Positions 44,946 through 57,700 of a stretch of 64,000 nt of DNA are shown here, piece by piece. Position 1 is the stretch's first letter. Each line of letters starts with the position of its first letter. The stretch spans positions 5,697,501 to 5,761,500 of the forward strand of contig JANTQA010000008.1 in assembly GCA_027625915.1 (NCBI GenBank). Direction: 5' to 3'. The position numbers were made by a program, and so were the translations under genes. Under the pieces are notes generated by a model. That model searched no databases and was not told the DNA's origin. It saw nothing but the letters and a program-made list of their open reading frames with translations. The stretch is from Anaeramoeba flamelloides. Lineage: Eukaryota > Metamonada > Anaeramoebidae.

Positions 44946-46079
44946 AGATCAAAGATCGAATACAATTTCAATAGAAATCAACACGTTTCTCAAGAATCAT
45001 TACATGGTTTCAATAACCTTAGAATAACACATTTTTACCAAGTGACTATTGATCTTGCAATAAACAATTTTTTTACAACTGAATGATGTTTTAAAAAAAA
45101 ATCGAAAAAAAAAAACAAAAATATGAAAAAATGTTTAAAAAATGATTGTAATTTTGAAAATTTCCAAAATAAAATTTTTCTTCTAATATCTATGTAAAAA
45201 CTTTAAAAACATGTATTATACCCATTAAAACTGTACCCTTTTGACTGAAAAATAGTTTATATATGTTCGATTTAATTTTTACAATCGAAATTAATCCAGA
45301 TCTTGTAAAATAATTTTTGATACATTGTCTATTATTCAATAATATGATTGATTTTATTCCAAAGTTTAAAAGGTCATAAAGTAGAAAAATAGTAAAAAAA
45401 AAAAAAAATCAATTATTATTCTGACTCAAACTATTGGACAAATCTTTTAAATTTGAAAAAAAATTCTTGTTAAAAAAAATTCAGAAATTTTACTATGAAA
45501 AAAAATATTATTTTGTTTTCAAATTTAATTTCTATTTTTTTTTTATATTTAAATTATTTAATATCAAACAAATTTATTAGCATTGAATTTCAATCAACAG
45601 ATAAAACAAATTTTCTATGTAGTTTCAAAATATCTTTTGCAATGATTAAAATATTTAATCAAGTATTTTAGGTGAGGACGGTGAATTAGACCCCAAAAAA
45701 TTTCTAGTAAAGTATGATGTGTTTTAGTTATTAAAACTAAGAGGTTTTTGACGTGTAAAAAAACTTTTCAAAAAAAAAAAAAATTTTTTTTTACAAAATT
45801 TGGAAAAATAATAAAATCACAAGAACCATCAGAAGAAAAATTTTTTAAATGTTGAAAAATTTTTTTCAAATTATTTTTTATTGTAAGTAACTATCCCATT
45901 TTTAATTAGAAAATTTTCTTTCTCACATAATTTTTTATAAATTCTATATTTTATAATCCTCTGATAACACTTTAAATTAAAAATTTTGTTTGGAATGTAA
46001 TTAGCGTATTTGGGGTTCGAAGGGATATAAACAAATGTTTATAAAAAAGAGAGGAAAAAGGATCCGTGTTTTTTATCAT

Positions 46080-46900
46080 TAATAATATATTTCAAGAATA
46101 TTCCACAAACAACAAAAATGCTGGTTTCAAAATTAATCTTCAACAAAAAGAACTTTTCCAACACCCATGATTTCTTATTTGTTAAATTAAAAACAACCAA
46201 ACCGACATTGTATCTGATTAGTTATTTATTTTTTTTTATAATTTATTACTCTTTTTTGAAATTTAAGGGAAGTAAGTCATACTATATTTCTCTATTATCA
46301 AAGTAAATTATAATTGGATTTAAATGATAAACTCCATTCCACTCAAAGATGCCCAGTCAAAAATGAACAATTCACTTAATTTCAAAGAATCAAACAAACT
46401 TTATTTGTTCAGAAATACAAGAAATCATAAATTTTGTATGCGAGTTGATAGTCAAAAAAGAAAAGTCTGGACAAACAATAAATTTTCAAAACAAAAAAAA
46501 TGTTAAAAAAATTTTTGGGTACCTTTTCATTCGAACAACTCTTACAAAATTATCAATTTATTTGAGAAATTAAAATTTTTGACAGTAAGATAACGGACTA
46601 GTAAATTTATTGGTTTTAAAAGAATATACAAAGCCTCAATTTTCTTAATGTTAATTTGGAGTTTCAAACATTGTTTTTCAAATGGACTTTTTACAAAAAA
46701 AAAAGAAAGAAATAATGAAAAAAAAACAAAGCAAAAAGCAAAATTTAAAAAGCCAAAATCTAAATGAGAAAATATGATTTTGATCTAAAAATTAAAAATT
46801 TTATTTAGAGAATAATAATGAATTAAACCCAGAGATTATGTTCCATTTATTCAAGAAAACAGGAATCTTTAACTGAAAGGGGACTTATTAGTGTGATAGC
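46080..46900. repeat. Dispersed repeat F, copy 2, with two small frames
   Basis: Pairs with 560-1840. It contains two adjacent plus-strand ATG frames, 46118-46306 (62 codons, one hydrophobic span) and 46324-46506 (60 codons, basic, IPLKDAQSKMNNSLNF). Both are broken in copy 1, so if they were ever genes they belong to the element. Their codon use is only mildly richer than background. Confidence 0.45.
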
Positions 46901-49012
46901 TCAAATGCATCTAAAAAAATATATCATAAATCTTATTACACAGAAATTATGAAGATTTTTTACAAAATTTTCACTCTTAAAAATTTTCATTTTAGAAATT
47001 GTTTTTTTAATCCCTTTTTCAAATCTAAAAATAGAAACCCCAAGCAACAGTATTCAAGTATTTTATAATTTATTTTTAGAACTACCAAAAGCAACTAATT
47101 TTTTCACTTTTATTCGTTAATTTTAAAGATTAACTATAAAAGCATCAACATAAAAACCCAAAGAATGATTAATTCTATTTTTTTATTATAATATAAATTT
47201 AAAAACAAAATAAACCACATTCAGATTATTTCGACACACCCAAAATTAAAAATAGGCAAAAAAAAAAAAAATTTATTTTATTTTTTTCAAACGCAATATT
47301 TGGCCACATTTAAATAACATTATATTAATGCTTTTATTAGTAATCATTTTCATACAAATAAAAGAAAAAAATATAAAACTCAAAAATAAAAACCTGGTGT
47401 GTCCAAAATGCCAAAACACACTGTAAACAGAAAATCTATTGATAAATTTGTTGAAATTCACCAACAATTGTTGATCTATTAAATTATAAGATACCCCCAA
47501 TCAATTGTATTTGGGGTTTTCAATTTAACATACTCAACTTTAGTTTTCTATCAACCATCGAAAGAAAATTCAAGATCTAAGGAAAGAGATTACTTAACTC
47601 AAAAAAAGGAAATGAAAACAAAACAATAATGACAAAAAATCAAGCAGTTTGTAAAATAAAAGATATTTTCAAATTGAATTTAAAGTACAGTATTGCTATT
47701 CTTTCAACTGTTTGAACTGTGTAAAAATTTTTGGAATTTAGTTTATTTCCAATATTTCAGAAAATATTTTCAACAAAATCTATTGGTTAATTATTTAATT
47801 TTTTAAAAAAATTGAATTTTTTAACCATTTATCTACACCCCCTGACTAATTTAAGAAATATATTTTACAACCTTGGAGTCTGAATATTAATAAATCAACC
47901 TTTAAATTTGTTGCGAAATACAGATTGTTTTCTGGAAATTGTTTTATTTTTTACAAATACATAATATCATTTTTTAATTGATGAGATCAACATATATTAT
48001 TACTTGACAAATAGATTTGAGAGAGACTTTTAAACCATTTTGATCTTATTTGGTTAGTCCCAATAACAACATACTTTGATCTTCGGCTTTTCCTTGGTAG
48101 ACACTAATCCCTTAAATGAGAAAATGTTCATCTTGAGATCTTTTTGTAATTTCGATATTTTACGTTACTTTTGGATTCTTAATTTTTACCACAAAAACCA
48201 GAGCTGCAACAGCATCAAAAAAAAAACGAGAAAACAAATAATGAAGATCACAAATTTACATATCTTTTTTGTAAACTCTCTTCGTAAAAGATAAATAGGA
48301 AATTTTTTCAAAAATTTTTTGTAATTAATTTGCAAACAAAATTACCAAATCAAAAAAAAAACAAGATTTAAGTTTAAACTGAGAATCTGTTCTCGGGAAC
48401 AACTTTAAAAAGAATTCCAATTAATCTTCTTTATTCGTTTGAAAGACCTAATAAAATGGTAAAATCATTACAAAAGATTTTTAAAATCTTCAGATTTTAA
48501 ATAAACTTAAACAAATTCAGAAATTTGAGAACTAATTATCGTTGGCAATAAGTAATGAGAAAAAACAATGTTAAGTTAATTTTGATCAATAATAAATACT
48601 TTTTTCTAAAAAAGTGAAAAAAGTTTTTTTTAAAAGAGATCAGAGAAATCGAATCAATTCTAATTTTCCAAAAATAATATTCAACTTTTAGGGAGAATTG
48701 AAAACGAAACTGTTTTTGATCTTATACAAATCTGGTATTCACATAATCAGTTCGAAATCAAAAAAAACAGTTTATATATTTCAATCAATAAAATCAAGAA
48801 ATAATTTTGGTAATAGTTTGAAAATTGTGCTATATTACATTTTTAGGAATTAACGAGTAACATTTTAATTCTCAAATATTAAAAAATTCTGTTTTTCATT
48901 TTTTTTTCAATTAATTTTATTGAACGCAAATTTACTTCATTTGTACTTTTTTCATTCAAAATTTGAGTTTTTATTCAACATAAGAATATACACAAACACA
49001 CCACTTTCATAA
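46901..49012. other. AT-rich DNA with repeat P copy and a TTAAGGG-type end
   Basis: 47520-47740 resembles 29400-29640. At 48099-48115 GTAGACACTAATCCCTTAA looks like a worn E-type terminus. No gene was seen before the EF-hand start. Confidence 0.35.
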
Positions 49013-52000
49013 ATGGGAAATATTTGTCCCTCAAATAAAGAAATTAGAACAAAACCAAAAAAAAGAACAGAATTTAACCCACTTCTCCGAAACAAAGAGA
49101 AACCAAAATACACTTCAGAAAATGATTCTCCTTCCTCCAATTTGGAACCCAAATTGTATCAATCAAAACTTCATAAAAAGGAAATAGAAGAATTAGTTCA
49201 CAAAACAAACTTTACGAAAGAACAAATACTTTACTTATTCCAATATTTCAAAAAAATTTCTGCAATGATAATTGACGACGATATCATAGACTGTGAAGAA
49301 TTCGGTACACCATCCTTTAGTTTTTATCCTTGTATTCATTTAAAAAAAATATTTTTACAATCATTAAATTTAGAGATCAGACCACTAAATACACTTTTCC
49401 AATTACCTCAAAATTTGAGATTATTTTCTTTCTGTTAAACTTTATTTTTTTTAAAAAATATTCAAAGAGGAAGCTTTAGGTTTAGCTGGTTCAAAATTTG
49501 CGACTCGGTTATTTGAGGGTTTGTATTTCTTGTTTATTTTTTATCTTCATTTTTTCTCTTTCATATACCCATATCTGCTTTTGGGATATTCATGTTCTTC
49601 ATTGAAATAATCTTGATTTCAAAAATTAATCTTCGTTTCCTTCCAACCATTTTTTTTTTATATTTTTTTAACAAACAAACAATCAATAAAATAACAGTAT
49701 ATATTTTTTAATTTCATAAAAGAAAGTTTGTCGCCCAATCTCACCAAAGTACCTTTGGATACATTCTTATTTAATTTGGAATAAATATTTATTGATATTC
49801 AATAATTAAAAAAAATAGGTTGTTGATAGCGATGAAAATGCGAAAGTAGATTTTGATGAATTTTGTTTGGCACTTAAACCCTTTTCTGATCAGGGAACAA
49901 TTGAAGACCGTATTAATTGTAATCATCAATTTTTGTTTTCTTAACATTTGTATACCTTACACTTTCTCCCAATTATACCAAATAAGTTACTTCCTACTAA
50001 CAAAATTAATAAACTTTTTATTGAATAACTACATAATTTTACCGTATCTATTTTTCCTTTTTTTTTATAAAAACCATAACCGATCTTTAAATTTTCAAAT
50101 AGTTTCTTTTCAAGTTTATGATGTGAATGGGAATGGAGAAATTGAAAAACCAGAATTATTTCTCTTATTAAATTCTTGCTTAGAAGATCAATTTAGATTA
50201 AGTCTTGGCAAAAACGAACTCCAAAATATTGTTGATCAAACATTTAATGAAATAGATACGTAAATATTTCATTTTTCGCTTTATTTTTTTATTTTTGTTT
50301 TGAATCACAGTTTAAGTTTTGATCTTTAAGAGTTTCTCTTTAATTTAATTTTTTGATTATAAAAAATTTCCTTCTTTGTCTTTTTTTTTGAAAAGAATGG
50401 AAAATTAGTGTTTTATTGAAAAAAATACCTCATTTAATAATTATTCCTAACTAGGTTTTTAATTGTTAATATTAATTAATTGTTGATATTAGGTTAATAG
50501 TACTATTATTTTCCAATTAAAAAATGCAAATTTTTTGTTAACATTCCAAAATATTGTATTAGTTTATAAGTTGAAGAAAATCCAAAGATCTTTACAACTT
50601 TGTTAAGAAATGATATTTTTAGAGATTAAAATAAACTTCCTTCGTTAACTTGAAGACAAAATTTTAACTTTTCTAATTTGATTTTAGCAGTAATCATGAA
50701 TATAGAGCAGTGAAAAAAATACCGGACATGAAAAAAATCCCGGACAAGATTTTTAATTGTGAATATTAGTAAAATTATTGTGTAATTTCATTTATTTACA
50801 ATCAAATTCCTTTTTTTAAGAATCGAACTTTTTCAATTATAACCCCCCCCACTTATTAGAATGATGATTGATGAAATCACACTTGTTCAAAAACACCATT
50901 CAATCAATCAAAAAACAAGAAGAAAAATTATCATTTTCCAAACTCTAGTAAACCTCAATAAAACTCGATTGTTTTTCAAAAAAAGTTGATCAACATATGG
51001 ACTATCAAGCAATTACTCGAGTATTCTAGAGACACCTTACTTTGATGAACTTTAGGTAGGTTTATTACTAATCTCATAAAAAAATTGGTTATTTATAATA
51101 AGGATTTCATTGAAATTAGACACAAATTTTACTAATACCCACAATTAAAAATCTTGTCCGGGATTTTTTTCATGTCTGGTATTTTTTTCCCTACTATACA
51201 TTTTGGAAATTGAAATAAAAATTTTCATTTATTAATTGGAAAATAACAGTATATAAAATTCTTTGGATAATTAACAAAATTTTTTATTAACTCAGTAATT
51301 AAAATACACAAAGTTCATTAAAGTGTGGGTATCTATACAATATTAATTTAATTGTTTGATAGCCAAAGTAGATCTACTCATTTTGAAAAAACAATGGATG
51401 TTTTATATAGGTTTGCAATGAATTTAAACAATTATTTTAATTTATTCCTATTTTTTTATTGATATTATTTTGTTTTAAACAAGTGGGATTTAATTAATCT
51501 CTCATTCTAATAAGTGATTAGTAATAATTTTCAAAGTATGTATCTTGAAATAATAGAAATTGTTTGTCAATGACAAAAAAATTTATGTTATAATAACGAT
51601 TTTGAATCCTTTCATTTATTTTTGTCAGTGGATTTTTTCCAATACTAAAGAATTATTATTTTTTTTTTTATATTTACTTTAATACAAAAATTTTAACAAT
51701 AAAGTAACAGAAATGTTTATTTGAAATTTAATTGGAAAAAAATGAATGATTTTAAAAACGAAAATTTATTTTGTTCAAGTTGATAAATGAGTTGGATTAT
51801 TCAAATATAATGGAATTTTTGATAAAATAGTTCTCAATTAAATTTAGAAAAAAAAAAAAAAAAAAGATTTTTTATATTAATATCTCATAATTGTCACTCA
51901 TTGGGAAATAAATTTAACAAAATACACACTCTATTACCAAAAAAAAAAAAAATATCTTCCAATAAATCATTTAAATGCCAATTCTGATAAAATCATTTAT

Positions 52001-53222
52001 CTTGCTCGGATTTTGAATTCACCTTTTGGATTTTGAATTTTAGAGACTGTTTTAATTCTGATTTCTTTCTTTCTTTTTTTCTTTTAGTTATTAAATTAAA
52101 AATTTTGTATTAATTTTCATTTATAATAGCCAAAATATAAGTGAATTTCAGATAGAATTCAGAGTTGTAACCGGAAATATGAAACTGATTTGATTATTTT
52201 TTTTTAATATACCTTATAAAAATATAATCTCATCAAATGCAACCTTCTGAAAAATATCTAAATAAATAATTGAAAATCTGATTGCTTTTATTTTAAGATA
52301 AATAAAATGTCTGTTTTCTCTTGTTGAAAAAATAAATAAAGGTGTGATTTTCAACATTAATAAGTGAAGTTGTAAATAGGGAATAAAATCTTCTATTTGA
52401 TTAAAAATAAAAGTAAGGTTGATAAAAATCAATGAAAATAATAAAAATTATTCACAAAAATTAATTAACAACCAAATGAAAAATTTACTCCCCACACCAA
52501 TTCTTTTTTTTTTTTTTTTTACTTTTTCTCAACTTTTATTATTTGTAAAAGAAAATGGGGACCATTGAAATCAATAAATTATTTACCTAAAAAAAGATAA
52601 AACTATTTTATAAAAAAAAAAATCCACTTGAAATATTCGAATGGAAATTTAACCAAACAAATTGTTATTCCAATTTTTTAGGATTAATTCTCCTTTAATA
52701 TTTCAACAAAATAATTTTCAACATCTTCAATTATTTTAGATCAAATATTTCAACTTTAAATCAATAAAATTAATAAATATTAACGATTTTTTAAATGGTA
52801 ATACAATTGTAAAAAATATTTAAAAAATCGCAAAATATTATTTTTGAGTTCCCTACTAAAAAAAAATTTCAATTATAAAAAAATAATTTTTTTAAAAGTT
52901 TGAAAAATAAAAAAGGTGTTTAATTACCCTTATTTGACTCTGAATTCCTCAAATTTTTATAATAAATGATTTTTTATTTCAATATTTTTTCTTTTTATTA
53001 TCCTGCATACTGAAAAAATTGTAATGTATAAAATATCAATAATAAAATATTAAATATTTTTTTTTACTAAATTCCACAATCAATTTATATATTTTATTAT
53101 CATCTTATAGTGACGGTTCAGGGACGATTGATTATGAAGAATATATGATTTATGCAAAATTGAACCCAAGAATTATAGAAAATTTGAAAATCAAATTACC
53201 CTGGTTAAACAAAGAAAAATAA
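49013..53222 (+). CDS. Calcineurin B/CBL-like EF-hand protein, five exons
   Basis: Exons: 49013-49304, 49468-49517/18, 49819-49918, 50103-50259 and 53111-53222 (TAA), about 236 residues. The start MGNICPS suits N-myristoylation with a nearby Cys for palmitoylation, as in calcineurin B and CBL proteins, though position 6 is Pro rather than Ser. Four EF-hand positions follow: EF1 is degenerate (around IIDDDIIDCEEF), EF2 is DSDENAKVDFDE, EF3 is DVNGNGEIEKPE and EF4 is DTDGSGTIDYEE. The tail NPRIIENLKIKLPWL resembles the CBL/CIB C-terminus. It probably acts as a membrane-tethered Ca2+ sensor that regulates a phosphatase or kinase. Introns 1, 3 and 4 are canonical with phases 1, 1 and 2. Intron 2 fits the homology only with a non-GT-AG or one-base-shifted junction. 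Intron 4 is 2.85 kb. Confidence 0.85.
50703..51198. repeat. MITE R inside intron 4 of the EF-hand gene
   Basis: About 496 bp with inverted ends of about 75 nt: AATACCGGACATGAAAAAAA and CCCGGACAAGATTTTTAATT on the left, with the complement on the right (AATTAAAAATCTTGTCCGGG). Both ends carry TA. It belongs to a different family from A and B. No frame inside. Confidence 0.85.
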
Positions 53223-55254
53223 TATAAATTTTAATTCTAAATAATATTCAGAATAAAAATTAATCTATTTCATCAAAAAACATATTTAAATTAATTTTTT
53301 TTTACAAATATTTATCTTTAACCTTAAGATACCACTAGATAATATTTTTATATTCTTTCCAAATATACCAAGATTTTTTTTTTTATTATTTACTGAGTGA
53401 AAAAAAATGAATTAAAATAGGAAATGGGTTTCAAAAAAAATAATTTAAGGTTGCTTTGGAACAGCCTAATTAAAAAAAAAAAAAAAAAAAAAAAAAACAG
53501 GAGTTCACTTCCTAATCTTGTTACTGAACGAATTACCAGAAGGTTTTTATCCATTTTTATTTTTTTTTATTGGAAAGTTTTGTTTTTATTTTTTATCAAT
53601 AAAATGAATAATTGATGAAATTTTAATGATTTTATTTTTTTAAAAAAAGAATTTTAATTATTTTCAAGCTAATAGAATTAAGATGGTTATGATTTTTAGA
53701 TTTATTTTACAAGTATTATAAATGAAAAATAAATAGAATAATAAACATCCTTTAAAAATTTTTTGATTACTCATTTAATACGTAAAAATTCACATACATT
53801 TTACCCGATTAGCTGAAAAAACGAAATATATCTTTAAAAAATCAATAAAAAATGATATTTTGAGCAATTTAATTACGTTTTATAACTGGTATTTGAATTA
53901 TAAAGACAAAAAATTTTTTTAATTCATTTTTCATATTTTTCTTGGAGAACAGAGGTTTCAAAGAAATGTATTATACTTTATGTCTTTCTTTAAAGAAGCG
54001 GAAGAGGAAAAGGAAGTGAAAATTTTTCCGGTTTATAATTCAAAGACTAGTAGTTATAACTTCGAAATAAAATTTTAAAGGTTTCAATCAGGTTGTAACA
54101 AAAATGAGTTCTTCTGCAAAATACAAATAGAATTTTTAAATCCACTTTTAAATCAAATTATGATTAATGGTATTTGGAATTCAAATGGTATTTCAATTTC
54201 AGTAGATATTTTATTTTTCAATTCTTCTGACATACTTTGAAATTACTGTTCTTAGTTCATAGAATAAATATTGTTGAATCAAAATAATTCCAAAAAAATA
54301 AATATCGATCAAAAATTAGAATATTTTTAATTTGAACTTGCTGTTCTTGGTAAAAGAAAAAAAAAAGTGAAAATTATAAAAAAAAATTATTTTTTATAAA
54401 ATTTATAAAAAAATTTTTATTAAAATATTATCAAGTTATAGGATTTGTATATATTCCAATGAGACCCATTGTATTCTTTTTTATTTGCTTTAATTGTAAA
54501 TTTTTCTTTTATTTGAAATTATACCATTAACAAATTATTGTCAAATTTTTATAGATGATTTATTTTTAATTATAAAATGAAATAAAAATTATTTAAATCA
54601 TAAATTAAATTCTATATATGAAATGATTGTCAATTTGGTATAAAACATAATAAACACAAAATATTTGTATCAAAAGATTTTTTTAAAAATAAATATTTAG
54701 ATATTTATAGAGATAAAATCTTGCATATAGCTTATAAAAAAAATCAAAAGAGACATCTAATAGCTCTTAAAAATTATTTAACAACTAATTTCTTTACAAT
54801 AACTTAAAAATAAGATTATTTAGATCTTTTCTATTAAGCTAATTTAAATATGGATAAAAAAATTTTAATTATTAAAAGTAAAAACCTTAAATTATTAGAA
54901 TTCTTGGATTAATTAATGTATTAAAGAAACATATAAAATAAACAAAAAGACACTAATTCTCATTTACAAAAAAGAATTTAAAATTTAAAATATGATAATT
55001 TTGGTTAATAAAAAAAAAATTAAATTCAAAAAAAAAAAATTAAAAATTTCTCTCTCCCTTATTTGGAAAAATTGATACAGTTTAAACAATAAAAAACAAT
55101 AAAATCAATTGGTATTCAAAAGATTAAATTGAATTGAAAAATTGATATTAATAAATATACAATAAATGAATAATTGAATTCCAAGTGCTGAAAACGTTGT
55201 ACGTTTTTTTTTAAAATTTATAATAAACTGAAAATCTAATAAATTTTTCATTTA
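53223..55254. repeat. AT-rich DNA with K copy (53885-54050)
   Basis: TTCATTTTTCATATTTTTCT pairs with GGAAAAGGAAGTGAAAATTT. A frame at 53424 runs through a poly-A tract and is not convincing. No gene was seen. Confidence 0.4.
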
Positions 55255-55515
55255 TTTAGAGAAATAAAAAAACTGCTGAAAGACTTTCCAGAATTCAAAA
55301 GAATTGAGAACAATCTGAGATTTTACTCTACCCTTTTAAATTCTGGAAAAGCACCTTTAAGTTTTTTCTTGAGTATTCTATTTATTTGGAAAACCTAAGC
55401 ACTCTACAGTATATATAAAAGAAAACCTCAAAAAAAACCTAGAACACTTAACCGAATAAAACAGAAAACCTCAAGAAAACCTAGACACTTCACGGTACTT
55501 GACGACACTCCACAT
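55255..55515. repeat. Hairpin array M, copy 4
   Basis: One hairpin, CTTTCCAGAATTCAAAAGAA to CCTTTTAAATTCTGGAAAAG, followed on the minus strand by tandem 42-bp modules of the form AAGTGTTCTAGGTTTT-TGAGGTTTTCTGTTTTATTC. The block is closed by GTGTCGTCAAGTACCGTGAA. The same module occurs at 3299-3350. Confidence 0.7.
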
Positions 55516-55680
55516 AAATATTTCACAAAAAATCAAAATATCAAAACTCTTTATTTAAAACTCAAAAATATTGAAGTTATCCATCAAGCTCGACAATCAT
55601 AAAAATTAGTACATTAACTAATTATATATCTACAGAGTTATTATGTATCAGATAAAAACTCAAATAAATTTTTTCCTCGA

Positions 55681-56741
55681 CTGTAGTCAAAATAAAGCGT
55701 GCAAAAAAATTTAATGCGTGTTTCAAAATAAAAAGCGTGTTTTTTTTTTTTTGTTATAGAAGGCCTTTACATTAATCTAGAAAAGAATTCAATAGTAAAC
55801 CCTATGGAAATATGGTATTGGTTTCTTAAAGTTCTATTATTTAAAAATAAATTCTAAAAAAGAAGGATCAAATTGCAAAATTTATCTCAAAAAATAGAGT
55901 TAATTTTTTTCGATATATGTCCGTACGACCCAAAAAACACTAAAAATGGAAAAATGATCAAATACTTTCCATTAATACAATTAAAAAAACAAAATGATAA
56001 AATAAAAATAAATAAAGTTTCAATTTAGCTTTTTCTTGAAAACATTTTTTGCCAAAATCATTGAATTCAAACTTGAAATTATGTATATTTTTAGATACAC
56101 TATCTTGTTTAAACTCAATTACAAAAACAAATTCTAAATTATGGGTATTTTCTTTTCACAAAAGGCACTAATTTGGTCTTCAAATGTTTTTTTTTAGTTT
56201 TAAATGGTAAAATAAAAAAAAAGTTGAACTAAAAGGATAAACTTTCTGGAAAAGCATTCTAAATAATATATTAACTTATTCTTTGATTTCAAATTTTTCT
56301 CAACCCCAATTTTTCAAAAAAAAATAAAAAAGTGCCCACTAATTCCAAAAAATATTTTCGATATTCAAAAGTTGAGAGTGTTTTTATTCTAAAAAAATTT
56401 ATCCCAGTGGTTAATTGAATTAAGTATGAAACTTAGATTTCGAAAAATATTAATCAGGAAAAAATAGTGCTTAATTTTATTAAGGACATATTATGTAACA
56501 AAAAAAGATCAAAAAAATTTCAAAAAAATTGAGAATATTATGGAAAATTTTCAACTATTTGAATGAATAATTTAAATTTTACTGAAAATAACCAGACCTT
56601 TACTTTCAAAACCGATTTGAACTTAGGTATACTATTTGGTAGTAGATTGGATGTTGCCTTGGTACACGAAGAAAAACAAACACGGATAATATTTTGAAGC
56701 ACGTATTATAGTCCTGTGAACGCATTATTTTGATCACTGTA
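55681..56741 (+). mobile_element. Element C, long copy (1061 bp)
   Basis: Imperfect inverted ends: CTGTAGTCAAAATAAAGCGTG and GCATTATTTTGATCACTGTA. Subterminal GCGTG repeats occur three times near the left end. The 600-bp centre absent from the 27-kb copy has no intact frame, so this copy is also non-autonomous or decayed. CAGTG-like ends suggest a Tc1/mariner relative. Confidence 0.7.
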
Positions 56742-57179
56742 TGTCTAAAACATGAACAGAAAAAAATAATAGAAAATGTTGATCATTTTTTATGGGTAAG
56801 TCCTTCTAATGAAAAAAATGATTAATTTTACACAATAAATCATAAGAAATAAATCTTAATGAATCGATTTTAAACTGTGATAGCTTGAAATTATTTTCAT
56901 TAATTAATAATCATGAAATCTATGATTCTACGTTTAAATTTCTGAAAGGGAATTTAAAGTCTAAGGAAAACTAGAGAGTTATTTACACTTCTTTAATAAT
57001 AAAAAAAAAAAGTGTAATTTTTTTTACATTTTCTAATCCCACTACCAGTAAATAATTTTTTTCAAAAAGCCCATAAAGTTAACTGAATTAAATTCTCAAT
57101 CGGTGTCATTTCTAATTCAATTTGTGATGGATATTTGGAGTTTTTTCAATTCATTTGATCCTTTTTGGGAACTTACAAT

Positions 57180-57350
57180 ACTAGTATTTGAAGTGTAAAA
57201 GGGAAAGAATTTTCACTTCCTTTTCATATTTTTCTTTTATAACAAGAGTTCTCAAAGAAGCCAGGTGTAGTTACTGACTCGATATTGAATAAGGAAATTG
57301 AAAATGTAACAAAAATTTTTCCAATTTAAAAATCAAAAAATAGTAAACAG
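57180..57350. repeat. Palindromic repeat K, copy 5
   Basis: ATTTTCACTTCCTTTTCATA against GGAAATTGAAAATGTAACAA, with centre GTTCTCAAAGAAG. It ends about 150 bp before the eL41 start. Confidence 0.5.
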
Positions 57351-57499
57351 TTTTATGTGTTTTTTGAACAAATACAGTATTAAATTTTGATTTTGTTTGT
57401 TAAGCAACTAAAGGTAACAGTGATTGTTCATTTTAGAGAAAGGTATTATCAAAATTAGAATTCATTTTTTTTATTTTATTTTTATAAAATTTTTTTATT

Positions 57500-57577
57500 A
57501 TGCGTGCAAAGTGGAAGAAGAAAAGAATGAGAAGACTTAAGAGAAGAAGAAGAAGATTAAAGAAAAGAGCAAAATAA
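57500..57577 (+). CDS. RPL41: Ribosomal protein eL41
   Basis: Twenty-five codons from ATG to TAA. The start MRAKWKKKRMRRLKRRRRR is the hallmark of eL41, the smallest eukaryotic ribosomal protein (consensus MRAKWRKKRMRRLKRKRR and a short basic tail). The rest, LKKRAK, is near the usual 25-residue length. eL41 is an Arg/Lys-rich single helix sitting at the bridge between the subunits. The coding stretch is AG-rich and starts after a T-rich leader (ATTTTTTTATT). A second ATG follows its stop immediately (see next entry). No intron is needed. It is too short for routine gene calling. Confidence 0.93.
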   Translation: MRAKWKKKRMRRLKRRRRRLKKRAK

Positions 57578-57700
57578 ATGGATTTTTTTTTTGTTCCTGT
57601 TGCTTTTTATAAATTTTTCTTAATTTACAACCAAGCAACAAGGGCAATAGAGCAAGAACTTACAAGAAATCAAACGATCGAACAATTCACAAAAACATAA
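57578..57700 (+). CDS. Possible small frame starting at the eL41 stop
   Basis: The bases TAAATG join the eL41 stop to an ATG that opens 40 codons to TAA at 57698-57700. The first half is hydrophobic (FFFVPVAFYKFFLIY). The second, ATRAIEQELTRNQTIEQF, uses richer codons than the surrounding DNA. It could be a small membrane protein, a read on the eL41 3' untranslated region, or chance. No family is known. Confidence 0.25.
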   Translation: MDFFFVPVAFYKFFLIYNQATRAIEQELTRNQTIEQFTKT

